Source: Pseudomonadota bacterium (lineage in GTDB: Bacteria > Desulfobacterota > Binatia > Binatales > Binataceae). From it: DNA of 64,000 bases. Made by a program: the position numbers and the translations under genes. The notes below the pieces were generated by a model that saw only the letters and a program-made list of their open reading frames with translations, did no database searches and was not told where the DNA came from. The stretch is taken from the NCBI GenBank assembly GCA_021324855.1, contig JAJPIG010000011.1, positions 62,001 through 126,000 of the forward strand, given 5' to 3'. Positions 8,621-16,511 of this stretch are shown in pieces (positions within the stretch are counted from its first letter, which is position 1; each line of letters opens with the position of its first letter).

Positions 8621-9436
8621 TTAGGCGCTACGGCGCTGTACTATGCGCAGGTCTGCGGCGCGGCGCAGGTTGATCGCGGGGATTTCACGGTCGTCGCGCC
8701 GCGACCATCGGAAGAAGATCGCAGTGAAGATGCACATCAGGTAGACGCCCTGCCCAACCCACATGATCAGCCCGCCGAGAACCTGGTCGGCGTGTGCCGT
8801 CAGTCCGAAAGGATGCGGCTCGACGCGATAGAACATGTACAGGACGGTTTCCGCCATCGTGATCGGGGCCGCGACCGCGGTCATCGGAATCATCAGCAGA
8901 AACAGATACATGATTTGCGTCGGGTACGACATCCGCGGAAATTCCGGAAGCGGGCTGAGCAGCGGCCACCAGAGCACGATGCCGACGATGAGCAGCAGGT
9001 CGCGGATGTCCCCGTAGGGCGGCCGCACGTGGCAGATGTGATCGCAGAGCAGCGGATAGTGAATCAGTGTGAAGGCGGAGGAGAAGGTCAGAAACGCGAC
9101 CACCGGGCGGGTAATAATTCGCCAAGCCGGTTCGATCCACGGCCGGGTGAAGACCGCGCGCGCCATCCAGTCCGGAAGCGACAGCAGAATAAGCGGCGGA
9201 ATCACGAACACCAGCAGCATCTGCTGGAAGATGTAGAGCGCGAACGAGCGTTCCCGGACGTAGTAATCGATCGGTCCGGTCAACGCGAAACACATTATGA
9301 TGAGCGCCAGACCAAGAGCCAGGATCTGGCGTGAGCCGGGTCGCTTGCCGAGCTTCCACGATGCCCCGGCGTAGATCCCGGCGAGCGCGAGGATTGCGCC
9401 AATCACGCTCGGACTGTATTCGCCCATCGAACCCAT
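8621..9436 (-). CDS. ctaG: CtaG/caa3-type cytochrome oxidase assembly factor
   Basis: This 271-residue membrane protein has six to seven hydrophobic segments and belongs to the caa3_CtaG family, which helps mature the copper or heme centres of caa3-type oxidases in the cytoplasmic membrane. Histidines lie in loop segments such as IHYPLLCDHICHV and EPHPFGLTAHADQ, consistent with metal handling. It is the last gene of the respiratory operon, 12 bases after coxD, which fits an assembly role for the oxidase encoded immediately before it. An alternative ATG lies three codons downstream at 9427. This Bacillus-type CtaG is unrelated to the Cox11-type protein that shares the name. Confidence 0.85.
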   Translation of the reverse strand: MGSMGEYSPSVIGAILALAGIYAGASWKLGKRPGSRQILALGLALIIMCFALTGPIDYYVRERSFALYIFQQMLLVFVIPPLILLSLPDWMARAVFTRPWIEPAWRIITRPVVAFLTFSSAFTLIHYPLLCDHICHVRPPYGDIRDLLLIVGIVLWWPLLSPLPEFPRMSYPTQIMYLFLLMIPMTAVAAPITMAETVLYMFYRVEPHPFGLTAHADQVLGGLIMWVGQGVYLMCIFTAIFFRWSRRDDREIPAINLRRAADLRIVQRRSA

Positions 9437-9448
9437 CGGGCCGCGTCC

Positions 9449-9802
9449 TCAGGGAATCGTGAACGAGAGAACTCCTTGGAGATGCGCGAACAGCAACAGC
9501 AGGCCAAGCACGATCAGCAGCGCGAGCAGGAGCGGAAAGCCAAAGAAGATCGTGAAAACTTTGCTGTCATAATACAGATGCATGTAGAACCCGGCGACGA
9601 ACGCGAACTTGACCGCGGCCAGCACTAACAGGATCGGCACCAGCACCGGCTGTAATCCCGGCACATAAAACACTGTGATTTCGGCCGCGGTAAGGACGGT
9701 CAGGATCGCCGCGACCAACAGATAAACGCCGGGCCCGGGATGCTCTTCGTGCGCGACGGCGTGCGCTTCGATGTGAGGATTCTTAATCGCGTGGTCGCTC
9801 AT
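9449..9802 (-). CDS. coxD: caa3 oxidase subunit IV
   Basis: A 117-residue protein with three hydrophobic segments (about residues 24-45, 50-75 and 80-110) and the motif KFAFVAGFYMHLYYDSK, typical of prokaryotic cytochrome oxidase subunit IV of the caa3 class. Subunit IV is a small structural component of the oxidase in the inner membrane. Its ATG at 9802 overlaps the TGA of coxAC in ATGA, indicating translational coupling. A longer frame reaching to 10135 exists, but its extra residues are the wrong-frame shadow of coxAC. The histidine-rich N-terminus (HIEAHAVAHEEHPG) is a common feature of such small subunits. Confidence 0.85.
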   Translation of the reverse strand: MSDHAIKNPHIEAHAVAHEEHPGPGVYLLVAAILTVLTAAEITVFYVPGLQPVLVPILLVLAAVKFAFVAGFYMHLYYDSKVFTIFFGFPLLLALLIVLGLLLLFAHLQGVLSFTIP

Positions 9803-12276
9803 GCGTGTTTCACCGTCCGCATCAGGTAGATAAGCGTGAAGATGACGACCCAGACAATATCGACGAAATGCCAGTAGAGGCCGCCGATCTCCACCGCCAA
9901 GCTGCGATCCTTGCCGATCTTGCCGGCCGCCGTCGTAAACGCCAGCACCAGTAGCCAACACACGCCGATCAGCACGTGGATACCATGGAAGCCGACCAGA
10001 GTGTAGAACGTCTGGCCGAACAGGTTGGTTTGGATTTTCAGACCTTGCAGCACGAAGTCGGTGAACTCGTAGGCCTGGCCGCCAAGGAAGATCATTCCAA
10101 AAAAGGCGGTGCCGAAGAGCCAAATCGCGCCCCATTTGCGATCATCGCGCTGCACCGCGGCCAGTGCCAGCACCATCAGAAGACTTGAGGTTAGTAGGAT
10201 GAAGGTGCTGAACGAGGTCAGCGGGATGTTGAGGATCATCGCGTCGAACCCGCCCAGGTTGCGGTCCTTGTACACCATGTAGGTCGAGATCAATGACGCG
10301 AAGAATACGCACTCAGACCCCAGGAAGGCCCACATGCCCAGCTTGCGATTATCGAGGCCAAGGGTGCTTTCAGCAAGCGCCTCAGGATTGAACTGGCCGA
10401 AGGTCGGATACTCGAAGACCATCCCGAGGATACTCATCAGAATGAGCGCACCGCCAATCAGGATGAGGCGAATCCAGATCATGCATCCGAGCGCCGCCAT
10501 GAAAAGCCCAAGCCCGAAGATCAGCGGATAGATCGATGGCGCCGGCATGTGAATGTGTTCATGTACCTCCGCCGGGGCGCCGACCGGCGCGGCCGCCGCG
10601 CCTCCAGAGATAGCTGGCGCCACACCGTGCGCGCCGACGCTGCCATACTTGCGCACCCAGAAAGCGTCGCGCGCAGTGACCATCGGTATAGTCACGAAAT
10701 TAAATGCGGGAGGCGGCGAAGGTATCGACCATTCGAGCGTGCGCCCATCCCAGGGATCGGCGGAGGAATGTTCGCCATGCAGCGTGCTCCAGACCAGATT
10801 GATGAAGAAAAGCAGAAAGGCGAAGCCCAGGATGAACGCGTTGATGCTCTCGAAGTAATTCCAGAAATCCCAGCCCATGTTAGGGGCGTAGGTATAGATG
10901 CGCCGCGGCATTCCAAGGACGCCGAGAAAATGCATCGGGAAAAAGGTGCCGTTAAACGCCCACAGGGTGATCCAGAACTGCCATTTCCCGATGGTCTCGT
11001 TCAGCATCCGGCCCGTGATCTTCGGCCACCAGTAGTAGAAGCCGGCGAGGATGCCCATCATCATCCCGCCGAACAGCACGTAGTGAAAATGCGCAACTAC
11101 GATGTAGCTGTCGGTCTGCTGCAGATCGACCGGCGGACTGGCATGCATAACGCCGCTCAAACCGCCCGCAGTGAACTCGACGATGAATCCGAGCGTGAAG
11201 AGCATCGCGGTCGTGAACCGCAGCCGCCCGCCCCACACGGTCGCGATCCAACTGAAGATTTTGATGCCAGTGGGAATCGCGATCAGCATCGTCGTGATCG
11301 CAAAGGTGCTGTCCGCAATCGGACCCATTCCGGTCGCGAACATGTGATGACCCCAGACGCCGTACGAGAGAAACGCGATCAGCACCAGAGAGTAGGCCAT
11401 CATCGGGTAGCCGAACAGCGGCTTGCGCGAAAATGGCGTGATGACCTCTGAGATGATGCCGAAGGCCGGCAGCGCCATGATGTAGACCTCGGGATGGCCG
11501 AAGATCCAGAACAGATGCTGCCATAGAATCGGCGTTGCGCCGGCCGAGACGCGATAGAAGTGCGTGTCGAGGAAGCGATCGGCGAACAGGAAGACCAAGC
11601 CGACGGTCAGCGCCGGGAAGGCCAGCAGGATCAGGATCGTTGTCACCAGCATGGCCCACATGAACATCGGCATCCGCATGAATGTCATGCCGGGCGCGCG
11701 CATGTTGACGATCGTGACGAAGAAGTTAAGGCCGCTCAGCAAGGTCGAAACGCCGAGGATCAGCAGGCCAAGCACCCAAGTGTCGATATTGATGCCCGGC
11801 GAGTACATCCGCTCGGTCAGGTTCGCATAGCCGAACCATCCCGCGTCCGGCATTCCGGCGAGGCTGCGCACCAGCCCGAGATGCAGGAAAATCGCGCCGG
11901 CGATAAAGACCCAGTAGGAAAGTGCATTGAGGCGCGGGAACGCTACATCGCGCGCGCCGATGTGCAGTGGGATCATGAAGTTGGCGAAGAAGCCAAGCTC
12001 CAGCGGCATCACGACGAGAAAGATCATCGTCGTGCCGTGCATCGTGAACAGCTCGTTGTAAATTGCTGCCCCGATCAGATGATTGTTGGGCACCATCAAT
12101 TGGGCCCGGATCAGCATAGCCTCGAGCCCGCCGACCATCATGAAAAACAACGCGCTCACGCCGTAGAGTATGGCGATACGCTTGTGATCAATGGTGGTCA
12201 GCCAACTCCAGATGCCGCGCGGGTCCTGGAGGTAGTTCGGATATTCGTATTCCAGCGTCTTTGGTTGGGCAGCCAT
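9799..12276 (-). CDS. coxA: Cytochrome c oxidase, fused subunits I and III (caa3 type)
   Basis: An 825-residue fusion of oxidase subunit I (about residues 15-560) and subunit III (about 580-825). Heme and copper ligands are visible: H80 for the low-spin heme, H261 with E263 and the cross-linking Y265 in GHPEVY, H310 and H311 in GVWGHHMF, and H396 and H398 in HFHYV. The glutamate in GHPE marks a type A1 heme-copper oxidase. The protein reduces oxygen to water and pumps protons. An Ala/Pro-rich linker with histidines joins the two halves. It follows coxB by nine bases and is coupled to coxD. Such I-III fusions are known in caa3 oxidases, so this is not a sequencing artefact. Confidence 0.95.
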   Translation of the reverse strand: MAAQPKTLEYEYPNYLQDPRGIWSWLTTIDHKRIAILYGVSALFFMMVGGLEAMLIRAQLMVPNNHLIGAAIYNELFTMHGTTMIFLVVMPLELGFFANFMIPLHIGARDVAFPRLNALSYWVFIAGAIFLHLGLVRSLAGMPDAGWFGYANLTERMYSPGINIDTWVLGLLILGVSTLLSGLNFFVTIVNMRAPGMTFMRMPMFMWAMLVTTILILLAFPALTVGLVFLFADRFLDTHFYRVSAGATPILWQHLFWIFGHPEVYIMALPAFGIISEVITPFSRKPLFGYPMMAYSLVLIAFLSYGVWGHHMFATGMGPIADSTFAITTMLIAIPTGIKIFSWIATVWGGRLRFTTAMLFTLGFIVEFTAGGLSGVMHASPPVDLQQTDSYIVVAHFHYVLFGGMMMGILAGFYYWWPKITGRMLNETIGKWQFWITLWAFNGTFFPMHFLGVLGMPRRIYTYAPNMGWDFWNYFESINAFILGFAFLLFFINLVWSTLHGEHSSADPWDGRTLEWSIPSPPPAFNFVTIPMVTARDAFWVRKYGSVGAHGVAPAISGGAAAAPVGAPAEVHEHIHMPAPSIYPLIFGLGLFMAALGCMIWIRLILIGGALILMSILGMVFEYPTFGQFNPEALAESTLGLDNRKLGMWAFLGSECVFFASLISTYMVYKDRNLGGFDAMILNIPLTSFSTFILLTSSLLMVLALAAVQRDDRKWGAIWLFGTAFFGMIFLGGQAYEFTDFVLQGLKIQTNLFGQTFYTLVGFHGIHVLIGVCWLLVLAFTTAAGKIGKDRSLAVEIGGLYWHFVDIVWVVIFTLIYLMRTVKHA

Positions 12277-12285
12277 CGTAACTTC

Positions 12286-13332
12286 CTATTTTAGGCTCTC
12301 CAGATACGCCACCAAATCCTGCAGATCCTTGCCGCGCAAGCCCAGCGTGGGCATCTGGGCTCCGGGCTTGAGTTTATCCGGATTTTGAATCCAGAGCGCA
12401 ACGTTTTCAGGCGTGTTCTCCAGGATCGATCCGGCCAGCGTCCCGCGACTACCGAAGTGGGTCAGGTCAGGCCCGCGAAACCCGTAACTATACTGCGGCG
12501 AAAACCCTGAAATGCCGCGAATCTGATGGCAAATTGCGCACGGAGCGTTTTTGAAGATTTTCTCGCCGTCGGCGGCCGCGGCCTGTTTGGGCTCGACGGG
12601 TGGCGCCAACTGCGCCGCGGTCCATTGCTTGAAGCCTTCGGGCGTGTCAACGACCACGCGGAAGCGCATGTTGGCATGCGAGAGTCCGCAGAACTCAGCG
12701 CACTGGCCATAGTATTCGCCGGGGACCTGCGGCACCACCGTAATGTGATTAATTTGGCCCGGGATCACATCGCGCTTGCCGCCGAGCGCTGGCACCCAGA
12801 AGCTGTGGATGATGTCCTCGGAATAGAGCTTGATGTCGACGACTCGATTCGCTGGCAAATGCAGTTCGTCAGCGGTCTGAATCTTGAGACCCGGATAATC
12901 AAACTCCCACCACCATTGATGGGCGCGAACCTCGACCGTCAGAGTATCCGCCGGCCACTTCGTCGGCTGCGTCTTCATGATCGTGCGGATGGTCGGCACC
13001 GTGATGAAGACCAGTATCAGCGCCGGCCCGACAGTCCACGCGAGCTCGAGCATCAGGTCAGATTCGTGTTCTGACGGCTCACCCGGATCGCCTTCGCGCG
13101 AGGAGAACACGAAAATCGCGAGCACCATGGCGACCAGCACGATGACCATGATGATCGTGTCCCAAATCGTCACCTGCATGTACAGCGAAGTGATCCACTT
13201 GGCGAGGTCGGATTGGGTCGACAACGTGTTCATCGGCGCGTTGTACGGCTGACACGCGCCGAGCGCTCCGCCGGCGAACGTCGCGATGGCGAGCGCGGGA
13301 ACGTTTCTCTTCAATCGATCCGCGAGTCTCAT
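12286..13332 (-). CDS. coxB: Cytochrome c oxidase subunit II with cytochrome c domain
   Basis: A 348-residue lipoprotein-like subunit II. The N-terminal signal ends in a lipobox GALGAC at C27, two membrane helices follow (about 52-77 and 96-115), and the CuA site comprises H176, C211, C215, H219 and M222 in CAEFCGLSHANM. A C-terminal cytochrome c domain holds CAICH at 265-269 with a likely axial methionine in AQMPTL. This arrangement defines caa3 oxidases, in which electrons enter through the fused cytochrome. The ATG at 13332 overlaps the TGA of actF in ATGA. A longer frame to 13641 is a shadow of actF. Confidence 0.95.
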   Translation of the reverse strand: MRLADRLKRNVPALAIATFAGGALGACQPYNAPMNTLSTQSDLAKWITSLYMQVTIWDTIIMVIVLVAMVLAIFVFSSREGDPGEPSEHESDLMLELAWTVGPALILVFITVPTIRTIMKTQPTKWPADTLTVEVRAHQWWWEFDYPGLKIQTADELHLPANRVVDIKLYSEDIIHSFWVPALGGKRDVIPGQINHITVVPQVPGEYYGQCAEFCGLSHANMRFRVVVDTPEGFKQWTAAQLAPPVEPKQAAAADGEKIFKNAPCAICHQIRGISGFSPQYSYGFRGPDLTHFGSRGTLAGSILENTPENVALWIQNPDKLKPGAQMPTLGLRGKDLQDLVAYLESLK

Positions 13333-14540
13333 TCCATCTCTCCAGCGGGGGTCCACGGCTCTGAACCCGCCGCCACGACTCGCTTCAAGCCCGGGAAGGC
13401 GCAGAGCGCGAAAGCACCGAGGAAACCAGCCGTCACGGCGATCTCGACCCACCCGTAGGGATTCACTGTGGGAGACAGCGAGGGAACGACGAGCACGTAA
13501 ATCTCCAGATAGATTCCAATCAAGCCCAGCAACGCGACGGTTCCCAGAATTTTCGGCGTCCGCTTGGGGCGAACACCGAGCAGGACGAAGAAAGGTATCA
13601 CCCAGACGAAGGTGATCATCGCGATCGAAAGCGGCACCCACGGCATCATCGACCGTCGCACGATGAAGAACGTCTCCGAAGGGATGTCGCCGTACCAGAT
13701 CACCAGGTATTGAGCGAACAGCAGGTAGACCCAGAAGATCGAAAAGGCGAACACCATCTTGCCCAGATCGTGCTGGACACGGCGATTAAAAAACACGATG
13801 CGGTCCTGAAACACGGCCTGCAGGATGATCGCCGTGAACGCCATCGCGACAATCCCGCTCCAGAACGAGGTCGCAAAGAACCATGCGCCGAAGAGCGTGC
13901 TGTGCCATTGCGGCGACAGCGACATGATGAGGTCGAAGGCGATCAGAGAGAAGACAAAGGCGAACGTCAAAGCCGTGAGCGGCGACAATCGCCGCATGAT
14001 GTTGGGCGGCAGGGCAATATTATTAGGCGTCCGCGTCCATTCGCGGACCACGTCGCGACGCGAGGCCGAAACGAACCACAGGCTTAAAAGCGTCAACAGC
14101 AGGAGACCGCCGCCATCACGCGCGAACATGAACGGCGCATTCAACCACATCGCCTGTTTCTCGATGGGATGCAGAATCCAGGGAAAAATCTCAGTGCGGC
14201 CGGCCCACAAACCCCAGAACAGAATAAACCCAAGTGGTAGAAAGGCTGCAAACATCTCCGCCAGCCGATATTGCGCCGGCCCCGCCCAACGCCCCTGGCT
14301 CAGGTAGAAAGCGACCGACACCACCACCCCGCCCTGCGCAATGGCCATCCAGAAGAGCAGATTGACCAAATAGGCCTGCCATGCCCGCGCGGCCAGGCCC
14401 TGCGAGAGCGCGACGAAAAATCCGAGCGCTCCAATAGCCACCAGTGTAACCGCGAGCACCGTCCACGGACCCAGCGAAAGCCGGATCGGTTCATGCGCCT
14501 GGGGCGCGGAAGCCCGCGATGTCGACTCAGAATTAGCCAT
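13329..14540 (-). CDS. actF: Alternative complex III subunit ActF (NrfD-like)
   Basis: A 403-residue integral membrane protein with about ten hydrophobic segments, related to NrfD/PsrC and to ActC. ActF is one of the two quinol-site-type membrane subunits of alternative complex III, which oxidises quinol and passes electrons to the terminal oxidase. Recognisable pieces include FWSGIVAMAFTAIILQ, QYRLAEMF and QYLVIWYGDIPSE. It sits after actD and is coupled through ATGA to coxB, tying the complex directly to the oxidase. Between this gene and actD there is only about 100 bp; the small monoheme ActE of other bacteria is not present. Confidence 0.9.
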   Translation of the reverse strand: MANSESTSRASAPQAHEPIRLSLGPWTVLAVTLVAIGALGFFVALSQGLAARAWQAYLVNLLFWMAIAQGGVVVSVAFYLSQGRWAGPAQYRLAEMFAAFLPLGFILFWGLWAGRTEIFPWILHPIEKQAMWLNAPFMFARDGGGLLLLTLLSLWFVSASRRDVVREWTRTPNNIALPPNIMRRLSPLTALTFAFVFSLIAFDLIMSLSPQWHSTLFGAWFFATSFWSGIVAMAFTAIILQAVFQDRIVFFNRRVQHDLGKMVFAFSIFWVYLLFAQYLVIWYGDIPSETFFIVRRSMMPWVPLSIAMITFVWVIPFFVLLGVRPKRTPKILGTVALLGLIGIYLEIYVLVVPSLSPTVNPYGWVEIAVTAGFLGAFALCAFPGLKRVVAAGSEPWTPAGEME

Positions 14541-14643
14541 ATTGACCGGCCCTATATCGTCTCAGTCCTGATTCTCGATCATCACGGCCGGCACTCCATG
14601 TTCCGACCGCGGCGGCAAAGCGCACGGCGATGCCGTCCGTCGC

Positions 14644-15150
14644 TCATAACGGCTCGCTCGTGATCTCCTCGGCGCCGCCCTCTCTCAAAAGCGCCTCGAT
14701 GCGGCTGCTCTCGGTATCGGCGCAATCAACCACCACACCGAATCGGTTACTGCTGAAGTGCTCACTGTATCCCGGCGTCGGATCAAGCACCGGCAGACGG
14801 CTGTAGAAGAAAAAGCTCAGCAGACCGGCGAGGCCGCCGCACAGGATCATCAGTTCAAACACGATGATCAGGTAGGGCGGCAGCGAATCGATCGGCTTAC
14901 CGCCGGCATTCAGATTCCACTCGTACGAAGTACCGATCGTGATCGCGAATCCGGAGAGCGCGCCGAAGATGCCGCCGCCAAGCACCCACGCGCGCACTCG
15001 GCTCGGCTGTTCATAGAGCGCCTCTCTGATCTTTTCACTCGGGATCGGGGAAAAGGCCTTCGGACGGAGCCGCGCCTCGCGTAGCCGCTCTATCATATGG
15101 ACGCATTGCTCCTCGTCGGGAAACGAGGCGACCATCCGGACGTCGCTCAT
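14644..15150 (-). CDS. actD: Alternative complex III subunit ActD (DUF3341)
   Basis: A 168-residue protein with a soluble N-terminal part (VRMVASFPDEEQCVHMIERL), then two membrane helices at about residues 60-85 and 98-120 that form a hairpin, as in the DUF3341 family. In alternative complex III it is a small membrane-anchored subunit with no cofactor. The ATG at 15150 overlaps the stop of actC in ATGA. A longer frame reaching 15387 is read-through in the shadow of actC. The C-terminal tail FGVVVDCADTESSR is soluble and resembles the end of other ActD proteins. Confidence 0.9.
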   Translation of the reverse strand: MSDVRMVASFPDEEQCVHMIERLREARLRPKAFSPIPSEKIREALYEQPSRVRAWVLGGGIFGALSGFAITIGTSYEWNLNAGGKPIDSLPPYLIIVFELMILCGGLAGLLSFFFYSRLPVLDPTPGYSEHFSSNRFGVVVDCADTESSRIEALLREGGAEEITSEPL

Positions 15151-16511
15151 GCGGCCCTCCGGTAGTTGTCGCGCAGCGCCTCGCGCAGCCACTGAATGCC
15201 TTCCTTGAGCTCGGTCATCGAAATGATTGGCAGAAAGCGGGCGAACAACGAGAACAGCATCAGGAACCAGGCGAAGCTGCCTACCGTGATGAAAATTTCG
15301 GTGACCGACGGATGGTAGAAACGCCACTGCGACGGCTCGGTGTTGGTCGCCAGCGAACCCTCGATAATGACGAAGCGCTCCAGCCACATCCCGACGTTCA
15401 CAAACAGCGAAATAATGAACAACCAGACGGCGCTAATCCGAATCCGGGGCACGAACAGCAGCAGTGGAATGACGCAGTTGCACGCGACCATCATCCAGAA
15501 CAAGTAGCCTTGCGGACCCCAGTAGCGCTGATGAAAAGTCGCGAGCTCGATCGCATCCTGGCTGTACCACACCATGAACGACTCGCAGATGTAGGAATAC
15601 GAAACGATTAGCGAGGTCAACAGGATCACCTTGGCGAGGTTGTCGAGATGCCACGGCGTAATGAGATCCTCAAGACCCATGATCTTGCGGATCGGGATGA
15701 GCAGCGTCAGCACCATCGCGACGCCCGAGAAAATCGCGCCGGCGACGAAGTAGGGCGCGAAGATGGTGCTGTGCCACCCGGGTAGCTGCGCCATCGCGAA
15801 GTCCCACGACACCACGCTATGGACCGAAAGTACCAGCGGCGTGGCGAAACCGGCCAGCAGTAGATAAGCCATCGAGAAATGTCGCCACTGACGGTCCGTT
15901 CCGCGCCATCCCATCGACATGATCGAGTAAAAGGTCTTGCGCCAGCCCTTGGCCGCATCGCGCGCGTTGGCGACGTCGGGAATCAGCCCCATAAACAGGA
16001 ACAAACTGCTAATCGTGAGGTAAGTCGAAATTGCGAAGAAGTCCCACACCAGCGGAGAGCGAAAATCCGGCTGCAGGGACCGTTCGTTGGGGTAAGGAGC
16101 CAGCCAATAGAAAAACCAAGGCCGTCCGAGGTGGATGATCGGAAACAAACCCGCCGTGAGAACGGCGAAAACCGTCATCGTCTCAGCAAGGCGATAAACC
16201 GCCGTGCGCCAGCGCGTGCGGAACAGATAGAGGATTGCGGAGATCAGCGTGCCGGAGTGAGCGATACCGACCCAGAAGACGAAGTTCGTTATGTAAACCG
16301 CCCACATCGTTGGCTGCGTCAAATGCGTGACGCCCAAACCTTCATAGACTTGATTCGTCCAAAGGGCGCCAGCGATCAGGACGAAGAATAGGCAGAAACA
16401 GATCCAAGCCCAGTACTGAAGCCCTCCCGGGTTGAGTACCCGGCGAACCTCGCGGTCGATATCGGCGAAAGTCGGCGCTTGAGCAGTAGTTGTCGAGACG
16501 GCGGCAGCCAC
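15147..16511 (-). CDS. actC: Alternative complex III subunit ActC (NrfD-like)
   Basis: A 454-residue membrane protein with about ten hydrophobic helices, the first NrfD/PsrC-type subunit of alternative complex III and its probable quinol-binding subunit. Family segments include FWVGIAHSGTLISAILYLFR, LPGWHSTIFAPYFVAGA and ERFVIIEGSL. The start is a GTG placed directly after the TAA of actB with no spacer, and the end overlaps actD by ATGA, so translation is probably coupled through the whole set. Length is close to that of characterised ActC proteins. Confidence 0.92.
   Translation of the reverse strand: MAAAVSTTTAQAPTFADIDREVRRVLNPGGLQYWAWICFCLFFVLIAGALWTNQVYEGLGVTHLTQPTMWAVYITNFVFWVGIAHSGTLISAILYLFRTRWRTAVYRLAETMTVFAVLTAGLFPIIHLGRPWFFYWLAPYPNERSLQPDFRSPLVWDFFAISTYLTISSLFLFMGLIPDVANARDAAKGWRKTFYSIMSMGWRGTDRQWRHFSMAYLLLAGFATPLVLSVHSVVSWDFAMAQLPGWHSTIFAPYFVAGAIFSGVAMVLTLLIPIRKIMGLEDLITPWHLDNLAKVILLTSLIVSYSYICESFMVWYSQDAIELATFHQRYWGPQGYLFWMMVACNCVIPLLLFVPRIRISAVWLFIISLFVNVGMWLERFVIIEGSLATNTEPSQWRFYHPSVTEIFITVGSFAWFLMLFSLFARFLPIISMTELKEGIQWLREALRDNYRRAA

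Noticed and set aside
13333-13641. Upstream extension of coxB to 13641
   Set aside because: It lies inside actF in another frame; the ATG at 13332 gives a proper lipoprotein signal and an ATGA overlap.
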